64,000 bases of DNA from assembly GCF_032391395.1 (NCBI RefSeq), contig NZ_CP135916.1, positions 2,449,001 to 2,513,000 of the forward strand, given 5' to 3'. Positions 36,590 to 45,928 of the stretch are shown one piece after another. The DNA comes from Sphingomonas sp. Y38-1Y (GTDB lineage: Bacteria > Pseudomonadota > Alphaproteobacteria > Sphingomonadales > Sphingomonadaceae). The notes under the pieces are model-generated. The model was not told the DNA's origin. It was given only the letters and a program-made list of their open reading frames with translations, and made no database searches. Position 1 is the first letter of the stretch. The number at the start of each line of letters is the position of its first letter. The position numbers and the translations under genes were made by a program.

Positions 36590-37188
36590 GCTATGTCCTC
36601 CATCGCAGCGACACCGCGCTGCTCGCCGCACGCGGTCCCATCGTCAAGGCGGGCGAGCGCGCCCACCTGACCGACGCGATCGCGCTGATCGGCCGGCTCC
36701 AGGCCGACGCCGCCGCCGCTGACGCTGCCCGCGCGCAGGCCGAAACCGAAGCGCGCCAGCGCGGCCATGACGAGGGCTATGCCGCCGGCCGCGCCGCCTT
36801 TGCCGACGCGATTGCCGCGCTCGCCGCTCAGGGCGCCGCCCACCGCGCGCACGAGGAAAGCGAGATCGCCACGCTCGCGCTCACCGCGCTTCGCCAGATC
36901 GCGGGCGACCTTGGCGATGCCGAAGTGATGCAGGGCGTCGCCCTCCGCGCCGCCCGCGCCGTGGTGCCGCAAGGTCCCGTCGTGGTCGAGGTGTCGCCCG
37001 CGATCGCCGCGGAGGTCGAGGCCGGCCTCGCCCGCCTCGATCCCGGTACCGAAGCGAGCGTCCGCGTCGACCCGACGCTCGGCGACCGCCAGTGCCGCGT
37101 AACTGGCCCCGACAGCCGCATCATTGCCGATCTCGATCGCCAGCTTGCCGAACTCGGCGAGCGCTGGGGGGTGACCGATGAGCATTGA
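36586..37188 (+). CDS. sctL: T3SS stator protein SctL (FliH/YscL family)
   Basis: The 200-residue product has an N-terminal stretch ([20 protein letters not shown]), an Ala-rich coiled coil (residues 35-85, [20 protein letters not shown]), and a C-terminal FliH-like domain ([20 protein letters not shown]...[19 protein letters not shown]). The family regulates the ATPase and links it to the C-ring. 4-bp overlap with sctK and 11-bp overlap with sctN. Confidence 0.88.
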   Translation: MSYVLHRSDTALLAARGPIVKAGERAHLTDAIALIGRLQADAAAADAARAQAETEARQRGHDEGYAAGRAAFADAIAALAAQGAAHRAHEESEIATLALTALRQIAGDLGDAEVMQGVALRAARAVVPQGPVVVEVSPAIAAEVEAGLARLDPGTEASVRVDPTLGDRQCRVTGPDSRIIADLDRQLAELGERWGVTDEH

Positions 37189-38488
37189 GGCACGCGTCCA
37201 GGACCTCGTCCGCACGTTGGGCGAGGCCCCCGCCTTCGAACAGCGCGGCCGCGTTCGCGGCGCGATCGGCACCTCGATTCGCGTCGCCGGCCTGTCCGCA
37301 CGCATCGGCCAGTCCTGCGCGCTCCTCGACCGCGACGGCGCCGAAGTGCTTTCCGCCGAGGTCGTCGGCCTTGCCGATGGCGAGGTGCTGCTCTCCCCGC
37401 TCGGCGACCTGCGCGGGCTGTCCAGCGAGACCGAGGTCGTGGTCCGCGTCGGGGACGATCGCGTGCCCGTCGGCCCCGGCCTGCTCGGCCGCGTCCTCGA
37501 CGCGCGCCTCCGCCCGCTCGACGGCGGCCCGCCGGTCGAGGGCGACGCGTTTCGGCCGCTCTATGGCGACAGTCCCAACCCGATGACGCGCGCGCGCATC
37601 GACACCGGCGTCGAGACGGGCGTTCGCGCCATCGACGGCCTGCTGCCGCTCGGCCGCGGCCAGCGCACCGGCGTGTTCGCCGCGGCCGGCGGCGGCAAGT
37701 CGACCCTGCTCGCCACCCTCGCCCGCCAGACCCGCGCCGACGCCGTCGTCATCGCGCTGATCGGCGAGCGCGGCCGCGAGGTGCGCGAGTTTGTCGAGGA
37801 CAACCTGGGCGAGGAGGGGCTCGCCCGCTCCGTCGTCGTCGTCGCCACCTCCGACCGCCCGGCACTGGAGCGCGCCCGCGCCGCCCATGCCGCCACCGCG
37901 ATTGCGGAGGGGCTCCGTGCCGAAGGCCGCCACGTCCTTCTCCTCATGGACTCGGTCACCCGCTTCGCCCGCGCCCTGCGCGAGATCGGTCTCGCGAGCG
38001 GCGAGCCGCCCGTCCGCCGCGGCTTCCCGCCCTCCGTCTTTGCCGAGTTGCCGCGCTTGTTCGAGCGCGCCGGCGCCAATGAGACGGGCGCGATCACCGC
38101 GCTCTACACCGTGCTGCTCGAGGACGAGGTCGACGATCCCGTCGGCGAGGAAGTACGCTCGCTGCTCGACGGCCACATCTATCTTTCGCGCAAGCTCGCC
38201 GCACGCGGCCATTATCCGGCGATCGACGTGCTCGCCAGCCAGAGCCGCCTGATGACCCAGCTCACCGATGCTGCGCAGCAATCCGCAGCAACGGCGCTGC
38301 GCGCTCACCTGTCCAAGCTCGCGGAGATCGAGATCCTGCTGCAGGTCGGCGACTACAAGCCCGGCCAGGATGCCGCCGCCGACCGCGCGATCGCCGCGCG
38401 CGACGCGATCGACGCGTTCCTGCGCCAGCGCCATGACGAGCCGGTCGCCGCAGCGACCACCAACGCGCTGCTGCGGAGCTTCGGATGA
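37178..38488 (+). CDS. sctN: T3SS ATPase SctN
   Basis: The product has 436 residues of the F1-beta/FliI type. Walker A AGGGKST is at residues 170-176, Walker B LLLMDS at 254-259, and [20 protein letters not shown] follows. The hexamer strips chaperones from substrates and helps feed export. It lacks the FliI N-terminal extension and matches HrcN/YscN length. The last residues overlap sctO by 4 bp. Confidence 0.97.
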   Translation: MSIEARVQDLVRTLGEAPAFEQRGRVRGAIGTSIRVAGLSARIGQSCALLDRDGAEVLSAEVVGLADGEVLLSPLGDLRGLSSETEVVVRVGDDRVPVGPGLLGRVLDARLRPLDGGPPVEGDAFRPLYGDSPNPMTRARIDTGVETGVRAIDGLLPLGRGQRTGVFAAAGGGKSTLLATLARQTRADAVVIALIGERGREVREFVEDNLGEEGLARSVVVVATSDRPALERARAAHAATAIAEGLRAEGRHVLLLMDSVTRFARALREIGLASGEPPVRRGFPPSVFAELPRLFERAGANETGAITALYTVLLEDEVDDPVGEEVRSLLDGHIYLSRKLAARGHYPAIDVLASQSRLMTQLTDAAQQSAATALRAHLSKLAEIEILLQVGDYKPGQDAAADRAIAARDAIDAFLRQRHDEPVAAATTNALLRSFG

Positions 38489-38928
38489 CCGCGCCGCTCA
38501 CCGTCCTGACGGGCCTGCGCGCCCGCGACGTCGATCGCGCCGCCCGCGCCGCTCAGGCCGCCGCCACCGCGGTCGAAGCGGCGCTGGTCGCCGTCCGCGA
38601 CGCCGACCTGGCGCTCGCCAAGGCCCGCACGCTCGCGGCTGCCGCGGCCGAGGCGCGTTTCGCCCGCCCCGGCGACGAATGCGTCCGCCTCTACCTGGAT
38701 CGCTGCACAGATCAGGTCGCCGCCGCTGTGGCCGACCTCGAACAGGCGCAGCAGGCGCTCGCCACCGCAGAACAGGCGGCCGAACAGGCCCGCCGCGACT
38801 GGATGCGGGCTCAGGCGCGCCGCGACGTCATCACCGACCTCGCCGCCGATCAGATCCGCGACGCCGGCCGCGCCGCCGAGCGCCGCAGCGCCGACGAATG
38901 CCAGCAGCCCCGCGGGAGAGCCGCATGA
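38485..38928 (+). CDS. sctO: T3SS stalk protein SctO (YscO/FliJ-like)
   Basis: The 147-residue product is an almost pure alpha-helical coiled coil rich in Ala, Gln, Arg and Glu ([40 protein letters not shown]). There is no sequence signature, because SctO/FliJ proteins are only conserved in shape. The place directly after sctN and before sctP, with ATGA overlaps, is the canonical SctO position. It would act as the central stalk in the ATPase ring. Confidence 0.78.
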   Translation: MTAPLTVLTGLRARDVDRAARAAQAAATAVEAALVAVRDADLALAKARTLAAAAAEARFARPGDECVRLYLDRCTDQVAAAVADLEQAQQALATAEQAAEQARRDWMRAQARRDVITDLAADQIRDAGRAAERRSADECQQPRGRAA

Positions 38929-39527
38929 CCACCATCGCCAACGATCGCCCCGCCACGCCCGTCGCCAACCGCGCGCGCACCGACACCCGCACCGCCGCCG
39001 AGCCCGAGCGCCGCGACAGGTTCGAGGAAGCGCTCAGCCGCCGCGAAAAGAAGGGCGACACCGACCGCAGCGAAGCGTCGACCCAGGGCCAGGGCAGCGC
39101 GACGCATGCCGAGCCGCACCCGCAGTCGCGCTTCGACCTCATGGGCGACGATCAGCACCGCGGGAAGCAGCAAGCGCCGACTCAGGTCGAGGCCGTCCCC
39201 GGTGCCGCCGCCGACCGCACGATCGCTGCCGAGGCGCCCGCCGCCCCCACGCCGACGCCTGCGGCCCAGCCGACCATCCCCACCACCCATGCCGAGTTCG
39301 CCGCCCGCCTCGACCTGCCGTCCACCCCGCTCGGCAGCGAGTTCCAGCTGTCGATGTCCGACCCGCGCTGGCTGGCGAGCACCGCCACGATCCAGCGCAC
39401 GCCCTCGGGCGGCCTCGCGCTCGACGTCGAGACGCGCGGCGACAGCGAGGGCGACGAAGCGCGCGAGACGCTCCGCGCCCGGCTGGAGGCGCGCGGCCAC
39501 CGCATCGAGCGGCTCGATCTCGGTTGA
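38925..39527 (+). CDS. sctP: probable needle-length regulator SctP (FliK/YscP-like)
   Basis: The 200-residue product has a long disordered N-terminal region rich in Ala, Pro, Thr and charged residues (to about residue 130), then a small ordered C-terminal domain (GSEFQLSMSDPRWLASTATI, LDVETRGDSEGDEARETLRA, LEARGHRIERLDL). The latter looks like the FliK/SctP C-terminal substrate-switch domain. It is the last gene of the rightward operon; tRNA-Val starts 67 bp later. Confidence 0.7.
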   Translation: MTTIANDRPATPVANRARTDTRTAAEPERRDRFEEALSRREKKGDTDRSEASTQGQGSATHAEPHPQSRFDLMGDDQHRGKQQAPTQVEAVPGAAADRTIAAEAPAAPTPTPAAQPTIPTTHAEFAARLDLPSTPLGSEFQLSMSDPRWLASTATIQRTPSGGLALDVETRGDSEGDEARETLRARLEARGHRIERLDLG

Positions 39528-39593
39528 ACGCAGAAGCTTGCGTTTTGGGGCTTGCACCACCCCGCCCCCGCCGCTAACAGCGCCACTCCCGGC

Positions 39594-39668
39594 GGGCGTG
39601 TAGCTCAGTGGTAGAGCACTGTGTTGACATCGCAGGGGTCGCAAGTTCAATCCTTGCCACGCCCACCA
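39594..39668 (+). tRNA. tRNA-Val (anticodon GAC)
   Basis: Acceptor GGGCGTG (39594-39600) pairs with CACGCCC (39658-39664), followed by A and an encoded CCA. The D arm reads AGCTCAGTGGTAGAGC. The anticodon stem CTGTG/CGCAG encloses loop TTGACAT, with GAC as the anticodon. The T arm contains GTTCAATC. All arms pair. Confidence 0.93.
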
Positions 39669-39671
39669 TCG

Positions 39672-39708
39672 AAAACCCCGCCAGGTCAACGGCTTGGCGG
39701 GGTTTTTG
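39672..39708 (+). terminator. rho-independent terminator of tRNA-Val
   Basis: Stem CCCCGCCA (39676-39683) with TGGCGGGG (39695-39702), followed by TTTTT. AAAA on the left side makes it partly bidirectional. Confidence 0.85.
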
Positions 39709-39734
39709 GTTTTTTGGCGACTGCGCTCCCCAAA

Positions 39735-39946
39735 CCCGTTCGTGCTGAGCTTGTCGAAGCACGTGCCCAAGCGGATTGCCTCTAACACGCCCTTCGACAA
39801 GCTTAGGACGAACGGAGGTAAGGGGCACGTTACCGGCAAAGCCCGTTTGTGCTGAGCCTGTCGAAGCACGTACCCGGTGCGCATCGTCCGCAACACGTCC
39901 TTCGACAAGCCTGCCCTGAGCCTGCCGAAGGGCTCAGGACGAACGG
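39735..39946 (+). repeat. family A repeats, two inverted pairs
   Basis: Pairs at about 39735-39815 and 39843-39946 between the tRNA terminator and the convergent dehydrogenase gene. The last arm contains an internal duplication (CTGCCCTGAGCCTGCCGAAG). Confidence 0.82.
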
Positions 39947-39956
39947 GGCGCGTTAG

Positions 39957-40964
39957 TCAGGCCCACCCCTCCAGCACCTGATCCGGCGGGCGATGCCCGT
40001 CCGCCCAAGCGCGGATGTTGGCGATCACCTTCTCGCCCGACGCCACGCGACCTTCCATCGTCGCCGATCCCATGTGCGGCGTCATCACGACATTGTGCAG
40101 CGCCAGCAGCCGCGGGTCGATCGCCGGCTCATAATGCCAGACGTCCAGCCCTGCGCCCGCCAGCCGCCCGGCCTCCAGCGCCTCGACCATCGCTTCCTCG
40201 TCGACGATCCCACCGCGCGAAGCATTGATGAGATAGACGTGCGGCCCGAGCAGCCCGATCCGCCGCCGGTCGATCAGGTTCTCGCTCTCGGCATTGCGCG
40301 GCGTGTGGATCGTCAGGATGTCGATCGCGCCCAGCATCTCGTCCAGATCGGCATGCCAGGTCGCGCCGAGCGCTTCCTCGACCACCGCGGGCAACCGCCG
40401 GCGATTGTGATAGTGGATCGACAGCCCGAACGCGCGTGCGCGCACCGCCACCGCCTGGCCGATGCGGCCCATGCCGACGATGCCCAGCGCCTTGCCGCCG
40501 ATGCGGTGGCCCAGCATCGCGCAGGGGCTCCACCCCGTCCACGCGCCCGATCGCACCAGCTTCTCGCCCTCCGCCAGCCGTCGCGGCACCGACAGGATCA
40601 GCGCCATCGTCATGTCGGCAGTATCCTCTGTCAGGACACCCGGCGTGTTGGTGACGACGATGCCGCGCGCCCGCGCCGCCTTGAGGTCGATATGGTTCAC
40701 CCCCGCGCCGTAATTGGCCAGGAGCCGCAGGCGATTGGGTGCGGCCCGGATCAGCTCGGCATCCAGATGGTCGGTGACGCCAGGCACCAGCACGTCGCAA
40801 TCCGCCATTGCCGCGGCCAGCTGCTCGCGCGACAACGCATGGTCGTCCCGATTGGGGACGAGCTCGAACAGCTCGTCCATGCGCGCGATGACCGGTTCGG
40901 GAAGCTGCCGCGTCACGATCACGCGGGGGCGCCGGGGGCGGGACAAGCGCGTCGGATCGGCCAT
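39957..40964 (-). CDS. D-2-hydroxyacid dehydrogenase (glyoxylate/hydroxypyruvate reductase type)
   Basis: The 335-residue product is an NAD(P)-dependent oxidoreductase. The Rossmann motif GIVGMGRIGQAVAVRARAFG is in the middle, an active-site Arg in LINASRGGIVDEEAM, the Glu in DVWHYEPAID and the His in MTPHMGSATMEGR. It reduces 2-keto acids such as glyoxylate. The start MADPTRLSRPRRPRV at 40964 is chosen; the frame continues upstream into the divergent SH3 gene's leader. Confidence 0.93.
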   Translation of the reverse strand: MADPTRLSRPRRPRVIVTRQLPEPVIARMDELFELVPNRDDHALSREQLAAAMADCDVLVPGVTDHLDAELIRAAPNRLRLLANYGAGVNHIDLKAARARGIVVTNTPGVLTEDTADMTMALILSVPRRLAEGEKLVRSGAWTGWSPCAMLGHRIGGKALGIVGMGRIGQAVAVRARAFGLSIHYHNRRRLPAVVEEALGATWHADLDEMLGAIDILTIHTPRNAESENLIDRRRIGLLGPHVYLINASRGGIVDEEAMVEALEAGRLAGAGLDVWHYEPAIDPRLLALHNVVMTPHMGSATMEGRVASGEKVIANIRAWADGHRPPDQVLEGWA

Positions 40965-41059
40965 GCCCGCGGGCTTGGCGCGCCCGCCGCGTCCAGTCAA
41001 CGCCATTGATGCCGGCCGTCCGATCCGGTTAGTGGGGCAAAGGGCAACAGGACAGTTTG

Positions 41060-41548
41060 ATGCGCGTATCCCGCTGGAGCGCCGCGATGGCGGCATTGCT
41101 GATGACGAGCTTGGGCGTGACCGCGCTCGAGGCGCAGACGCGCAAGCCGCCCTATTACGCCTCGATCTCCGCGTCGAAGGCGCGGATGCGGACGGGGCCG
41201 GGCCGCAACTATCCGGCGAGTTGGCTCTATGTCCGCGCCGACCTGCCGATCAAGGTCGTCGACATCTATCGCGACTGGCGCAAGGTCGAGGATCCCGGTG
41301 GCACGCAAGGATGGATGCAGGTCGGCCTCCTCAGCGACACGCGCACCGCGATCATCCAGGGCGGGATCGCGGTGCTGCGCGATCAGCCGGCCGCCTCGGG
41401 CCGGACCGCCTGGCGCGCGGCGCCCGGCGTCGTCGGCCGGATCAGCCGCTGCGCGCGCGGCTGGTGCTATCTCGACGTCAAGGGTCGCGGCGGCTTTGTC
41501 GAGCAAGCGCGGCTGTGGGGCGTCGCGCCCGACGAGGACATGAACTGA
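41060..41548 (+). CDS. periplasmic bacterial SH3-domain protein
   Basis: The product has 162 residues. Signal peptide MRVSRWSAAMAALLMTSLGV ending at ALEAQ; two SH3-like domains follow, with RMRTGPGRNYPASWLYVRAD then VDIYRDWRKVEDPGGTQGWM, and later ARGWCYLDVKGRGGFVEQAR. Such proteins bind cell-wall peptides or modulate envelope enzymes. The ATG at 41060 is used after AGGA. Divergent from the dehydrogenase. Confidence 0.87.
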   Translation: MRVSRWSAAMAALLMTSLGVTALEAQTRKPPYYASISASKARMRTGPGRNYPASWLYVRADLPIKVVDIYRDWRKVEDPGGTQGWMQVGLLSDTRTAIIQGGIAVLRDQPAASGRTAWRAAPGVVGRISRCARGWCYLDVKGRGGFVEQARLWGVAPDEDMN

Positions 41549-41647
41549 CGCCCCTCAGTCCGTCGCATCGGTCCGCTTCCCTCCACTTCGTGTTAACCGG
41601 TTGGCGCGCTTAGGCTGTCCGCTGGGGTTTGTGGGGAGTATCGGGGC

Positions 41648-43696
41648 GTGCTGCTGACATTGAGCCGTGAGGCGATCGCGGCCGGGCTGGTCGAGTCCGG
41701 GTTCGGCCTGGGAACGGGCCAGTTCACCTTTTCCATCGCGAACACTGTCAGCCGCTGGGCCGACTATGGCGCCGGCGACGAGCCCTCGACCGACTATTCC
41801 ATCTTCAACGCGGTTCAGGCCGATGCGATGCGCCGCGCCATCGCCGCCTGGGACGAGGTGATCGCCCCCAACTTTACCGAGGTGATCGAAACTGCCGACA
41901 AGGCGGGCGAGGTGCGCGTCGCCTTCACCAACCTGGCGGGGAACGTCGGCGGCATCGCCTATATGGGTTCGCTCGGCAGCAGCGGCCGCACGGGCGACAT
42001 CTGGATCGACAGCGACTATCGCGGCTCGGCGTTTGGCGCGACCGACGACGCCTATACCACGCTGGTGCACGAGATCGGTCATGCGCTCGGCCTGAAGCAC
42101 AGCTTCGACGACCCTGCCCTGCCCACCGCCTATGACGATACGCGCCATACCGTGATGGCCTATGACGCGCCGAAGGACGGCATCGTCACGACCTTCGAGG
42201 AGCGCGCCGACGGGCTTTATTCGCTGTTCGCCTGGGTGCCGACGGTCGGACCGACGATCCTCGACATCGCCGCCGTCCAGTCGATCTACGGCGCCGACAC
42301 GCGCACGCGGACTGGCGACGACGTCTATCGCTTCGACCAGGACGAGGCTTCGATCCGCACGATCTGGGACGCGGGCGGCAACGACACGATCGACCTGTCC
42401 AACTTCACGCGAGCGAGCCATGTCGACCTTCGCCCCGGCGCGATGTCGAGCATCGGCATCTGGTCGGCGGAAAGCCAGGCCAGCCACTGGACGGGCAAGG
42501 TCGGCTGGGCCGGCGATTTCATCCGCGAGCAGTTCGACGAGACGAGCTTCACCTGGCAGAACAATCTCGGCATCGCGTTCGGCGCGACGATCGAGAACGC
42601 GGTCGGCGGCGCCGGGGATGACGTCCTGCTGGGCAACGACGTCGCCAACCGCCTGACCGGCGGTAAGGGCGACGACCGGCTCGACGGCGGCCTTGGCGAC
42701 GATTGGCTCGTCGGTGGCGCTGGCCGCAACACGCTCGACGGCGGTGCTGGCATCGACACGGCAGGCTATGACGCGGCCTTTGCCGACGCGACGATCACCA
42801 AGGTCGGCACCGGCTATTCGGTCGCGCTGCGCGACGGCACGATCAGCGACACCCTCGCCAATATCGAGCGCATCGCCTTTCGCGACCAGGTCGTCGACCT
42901 GACCGCCAAGGAGCCTTCGTACATCCTCGCCGCATCGGCGGGCGCGCGTGCGACGATCGGTGGCCCCTCGCTGGTGTTCGGCGACGATGGCGCACAGGCG
43001 CTGACGATCCTCGACATGGCGGGTCGCGTGACGCTCGACGCGTCGTTCAACCTGGGCGGCGACAGCGTCCGCCTGACCGGAAACGCCGCCGCCTGGACGG
43101 TCGTGCGAAGCGGCTCGTCGGTGATCCTCGACGATGGCGACACACAGGTGGTGGTGCCGATCGGCGCGCGCACCGATCTCGTCTTTGACGACGGCGCGCG
43201 CGATCTCGGCTACCATGAAGATGCCGCTGAGGTCCGCCTGGGCTCGCAGGTCGTGACAAACAGCGCCGCCGCCATCGCGGCGAAATCGGACGCCGCCGCA
43301 GCCGTCGCGACCGATCCGGACGTCCCCGCCTTCCTCTCGCTCTTCACCGATGGTGAAGCGACCGCCGGCGGCAATCTCCTCATCTTCGGCACGCCGGAGG
43401 GGCATGAGACGGTGACGCTCCTCGCGGGCAGCCACGCGATCTTCGACGCGTCGTTCAACGCCGGCGGCGACACGATCGTCATCGCCGGCGACGCCGACGG
43501 CTTCCGCGCCGCGCGCTCGGGCAGCAGCGTCGTGATCGAGGGTGGCGGCGGCAGCTACACGCTGCCGATCGGGACGGAGGCGACGACGCTGCGCTTCGCC
43601 GATGGCGCGTTGGCGCTCCGCTACGACGATATCGCCGGCGCGGTGAAGCTGGGCGACGCGGTCCTCAGCACCGACTTCGCCGCCTTCTCGTTCTGA
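41648..43696 (+). CDS. RTX M10 (serralysin-like) metalloprotease with duplicated C-terminal domain
   Basis: The product has 682 residues from GTG. The zinc motif HEIGHALGLKH has His141, Glu142, His145 and His151, and the Met-turn is in HTVMAYD. An RTX block follows (GGAGDDVLLGND; GGKGDDRLDGGLGDDWL; GGAGRNTLDGGAGID). After it lie two copies of an about 120-residue module (DASFNLGGDSV...VRSGSSVIL; DASFNAGGDTI...ARSGSSVVI). No Sec signal: type I secretion is expected. No T1SS genes are nearby. Calcium binding via RTX. The duplicated module is not one I recognise. Confidence 0.92.
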   Translation: MLLTLSREAIAAGLVESGFGLGTGQFTFSIANTVSRWADYGAGDEPSTDYSIFNAVQADAMRRAIAAWDEVIAPNFTEVIETADKAGEVRVAFTNLAGNVGGIAYMGSLGSSGRTGDIWIDSDYRGSAFGATDDAYTTLVHEIGHALGLKHSFDDPALPTAYDDTRHTVMAYDAPKDGIVTTFEERADGLYSLFAWVPTVGPTILDIAAVQSIYGADTRTRTGDDVYRFDQDEASIRTIWDAGGNDTIDLSNFTRASHVDLRPGAMSSIGIWSAESQASHWTGKVGWAGDFIREQFDETSFTWQNNLGIAFGATIENAVGGAGDDVLLGNDVANRLTGGKGDDRLDGGLGDDWLVGGAGRNTLDGGAGIDTAGYDAAFADATITKVGTGYSVALRDGTISDTLANIERIAFRDQVVDLTAKEPSYILAASAGARATIGGPSLVFGDDGAQALTILDMAGRVTLDASFNLGGDSVRLTGNAAAWTVVRSGSSVILDDGDTQVVVPIGARTDLVFDDGARDLGYHEDAAEVRLGSQVVTNSAAAIAAKSDAAAAVATDPDVPAFLSLFTDGEATAGGNLLIFGTPEGHETVTLLAGSHAIFDASFNAGGDTIVIAGDADGFRAARSGSSVVIEGGGGSYTLPIGTEATTLRFADGALALRYDDIAGAVKLGDAVLSTDFAAFSF

Positions 43697-43699
43697 CGC

Positions 43700-43738
43700 A
43701 AAAAGGGCGGGCGGCCGGTCGACCCGGCCGCCCGCCCC
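43700..43738 (-). terminator. GC-rich terminator between convergent M10 genes
   Basis: A stem of about 14 bp (GGGCGGGCGGCCGG with CCGGCCGCCCGCCC) has a T5 tract on the minus-strand side, so it ends the leftward protease gene; for the rightward gene it lacks a T tract but may still act. Confidence 0.75.
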
Positions 43739-43747
43739 CTCGCTGGA

Positions 43748-45928
43748 TCAGAGGACGAGGTCGCCGACGACCAGCGCCTTGTTGCCGATGCTGACGGTGA
43801 AGTCGGCATTGCCGTCGCCGTTGACGTCGCCCTGGAGCAGCCCGCCGGCAAAGCGGAGCTGACCCGCCGTGCCGTTGAAGGCGTTCGACCCGATGAATAC
43901 GAACGCGTCGTTGCCGGCGATCGCCGTATTGGCGTCGATCGCCGACACGTCGATCTTGTCGACCCGGCTCAGGAAGTCGGTGATCGTGTCATAAGCGCCA
44001 TTGGCCTCGCCGAACTTGAAGATGTCGTTGCCGATCCCGCCTGTCAGCGTGTCGTTGCCCGCACCGCCATCCAGCGTGTCGTTGCCCAGGAAGCCGTCGA
44101 GCACGTCGTTGCCCGCGCCGCCCATAAGCACGTTGTTCTGGACGTTGCCGGTCAGCGTGTCGTTGAACGCCGAGCCGATAATGTTCTCGAACCCGAACGC
44201 GACATCGCCCGCCGCGCCGCCGGCGAACTGGCTGGTCTGGAAGTTGACCGTCACCGCCGTCAGCGAGTCGGCATAGGTCAGCGTGTCGATGCCCGCGCCG
44301 CCGTCCATCCGGTCGTTGCCGCCGATGCCGCCGCCGATGATGTTGTCGCGCGCGTCGCCGGTGATCGTGTCGTTGAAGCGCGAGCCGATCACGCCCTCGA
44401 TCGCGATCAGGCGGTCGCCCGCCGCGCCGCCGCCCGTGGTGCCGGCGACCATGCTGACGGTGATGCCGCTCGTCGCGGTGGCATAGCTGACGGTGTCGAC
44501 GCCCGCGCCGCCGTCGATGCGGTTCGCGGCCGCATTGGCATAGATGGTGTCGTTGCCACCGCCGCCGACCGCATTCTCGATGATCGCGCCGTAGGCGATG
44601 CCGACATTGTCGGTCAGGCGCCCGCGGAAGGGATCGTTGAGCACCGCGTTGATGTTGGCCTGATAGGTCGCCTGCGTGATCGGCGCATAACCCGCCGCCG
44701 CGCGGTTGGCGTTCACCTGATCCAGGCTGAGCGCCAGCACCTCGGCCTGGGTCATGCCGCCGATCGACGACAGCGAGCCGGGATTCAGGTCGATGATCTG
44801 GTTGGTGTTGTAGCCTGACACGTCCAGCGTGTCGTTGCCGCCGGCATCCCAGATCGCCACGAACGGCGCGGTGTTGACGGTGAAGTCGAACGCCGCACGG
44901 CCCGCATTGCTGTTGAAGCCGTAGGTCGTGTTGCCGGTCCGCGTCGTCATGTCGGCGCCGTACATCTGCTGCGCGACATAGATGTCGTGGAGCATCGGCG
45001 TCTGGCCATAGCTGATCGTGTGGATGCGGAAATCGGTGTCGCGCACGCCGATGTCGCGCGGGTTCCAGTACGACATGATCGTATAGTTGCGCGCATCCTG
45101 ATAATATTCGGCGCCGTTCGCGTAGTTGACCGAGAAGCCGGGGCCGAAATTATACTTGCCCGGATGGTCCAGGCCGATCGCGTGGCCGATCTCGTGCGTC
45201 AGCGTGTTGCCGGCATAGCCGCCCTGCTGGAACTGGAAGTTGCTCGCCTGGCTGGACGAGACCCAGACGTCGCCGCCCAGCCCCTGCACCTGCGCGTCGA
45301 TCGATGCGAGGCCATACAGGGTCTTCTGCGGAAAATAGGCATAGGCCTGCGTTTCGGGCGCATCGGCCAGGCCGCCGAAATTGATGTCGGCATTGGCGGA
45401 GTTCGTCTCGACGAACTTCACATTCAGCACGTCGTCCCAATATTGGAGCGACTGGCGCGCGGCCGCACGCTGCTCGGCGGTGAACGCCGTGAAGTTGAAA
45501 TACTCGTCCGAGCCGTAATAGCCGCCGAGATACTCGAACGTGTAGCCCTGTCCCTCCAGATCGCTCAGGTTGTTGAAGAAACCGAACGTGATCGTCTTGG
45601 GATCGGCGTCGCCCTTCTGCACCGTGTTGTCGCCGCCCGGGTTCCAGCTATGGCCGTTGCGGTTCAGGTTCTCGGTGATCTGCTGGAGGTTCCAGATCGG
45701 CTTGCCATTGGGCGCGGTGGTGCCCGCCTGGGGGTCGACCGAGGCATCGTTGGTCAGGATCTTGGGGTCGTTGACGCCGGCGCCGTGCAGCCCGCACGAG
45801 CAACCCTGCGGATGAAGTCCGGCATCCACCGCGTTGAGAACGCTGCGCCCCGCGGTTCGCGCCAGTGCCAGTGCGTCGCCGGCATTGCTGTCGAAAACAA
45901 AGGCAGCCCGGCTGTTCATCATACCCAT
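43748..45928 (-). CDS. large RTX M10 metalloprotease (serralysin-like)
   Basis: The product has 726 residues. HEIGHAIGLDH (His245, Glu246, His249, His255) is the catalytic zinc site, with the Met-turn in YTIMSYWNP. At least seven RTX nonapeptide blocks follow (GGGGNDTIYAN, GGAGNDVLDGF, GGAGNDTLTGG and others), ending DFTVSIGNKALVVGDLVL, a type I-secretion-like C-terminus. No Sec signal. The ATG at 45928 has AGGGG 6 nt upstream; an in-frame ATG two codons earlier is possible. Convergent with the other M10 gene across a shared terminator. Confidence 0.93.
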   Translation of the reverse strand: MGMMNSRAAFVFDSNAGDALALARTAGRSVLNAVDAGLHPQGCSCGLHGAGVNDPKILTNDASVDPQAGTTAPNGKPIWNLQQITENLNRNGHSWNPGGDNTVQKGDADPKTITFGFFNNLSDLEGQGYTFEYLGGYYGSDEYFNFTAFTAEQRAAARQSLQYWDDVLNVKFVETNSANADINFGGLADAPETQAYAYFPQKTLYGLASIDAQVQGLGGDVWVSSSQASNFQFQQGGYAGNTLTHEIGHAIGLDHPGKYNFGPGFSVNYANGAEYYQDARNYTIMSYWNPRDIGVRDTDFRIHTISYGQTPMLHDIYVAQQMYGADMTTRTGNTTYGFNSNAGRAAFDFTVNTAPFVAIWDAGGNDTLDVSGYNTNQIIDLNPGSLSSIGGMTQAEVLALSLDQVNANRAAAGYAPITQATYQANINAVLNDPFRGRLTDNVGIAYGAIIENAVGGGGNDTIYANAAANRIDGGAGVDTVSYATATSGITVSMVAGTTGGGAAGDRLIAIEGVIGSRFNDTITGDARDNIIGGGIGGNDRMDGGAGIDTLTYADSLTAVTVNFQTSQFAGGAAGDVAFGFENIIGSAFNDTLTGNVQNNVLMGGAGNDVLDGFLGNDTLDGGAGNDTLTGGIGNDIFKFGEANGAYDTITDFLSRVDKIDVSAIDANTAIAGNDAFVFIGSNAFNGTAGQLRFAGGLLQGDVNGDGNADFTVSIGNKALVVGDLVL

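Noticed and set aside
39594..39668. tRNA-Val as an integrase attachment site for a mobile island.
   Set aside because: No integrase, no duplicated 3' tRNA segment at the other end, and no composition change; only mentioned as a possibility.
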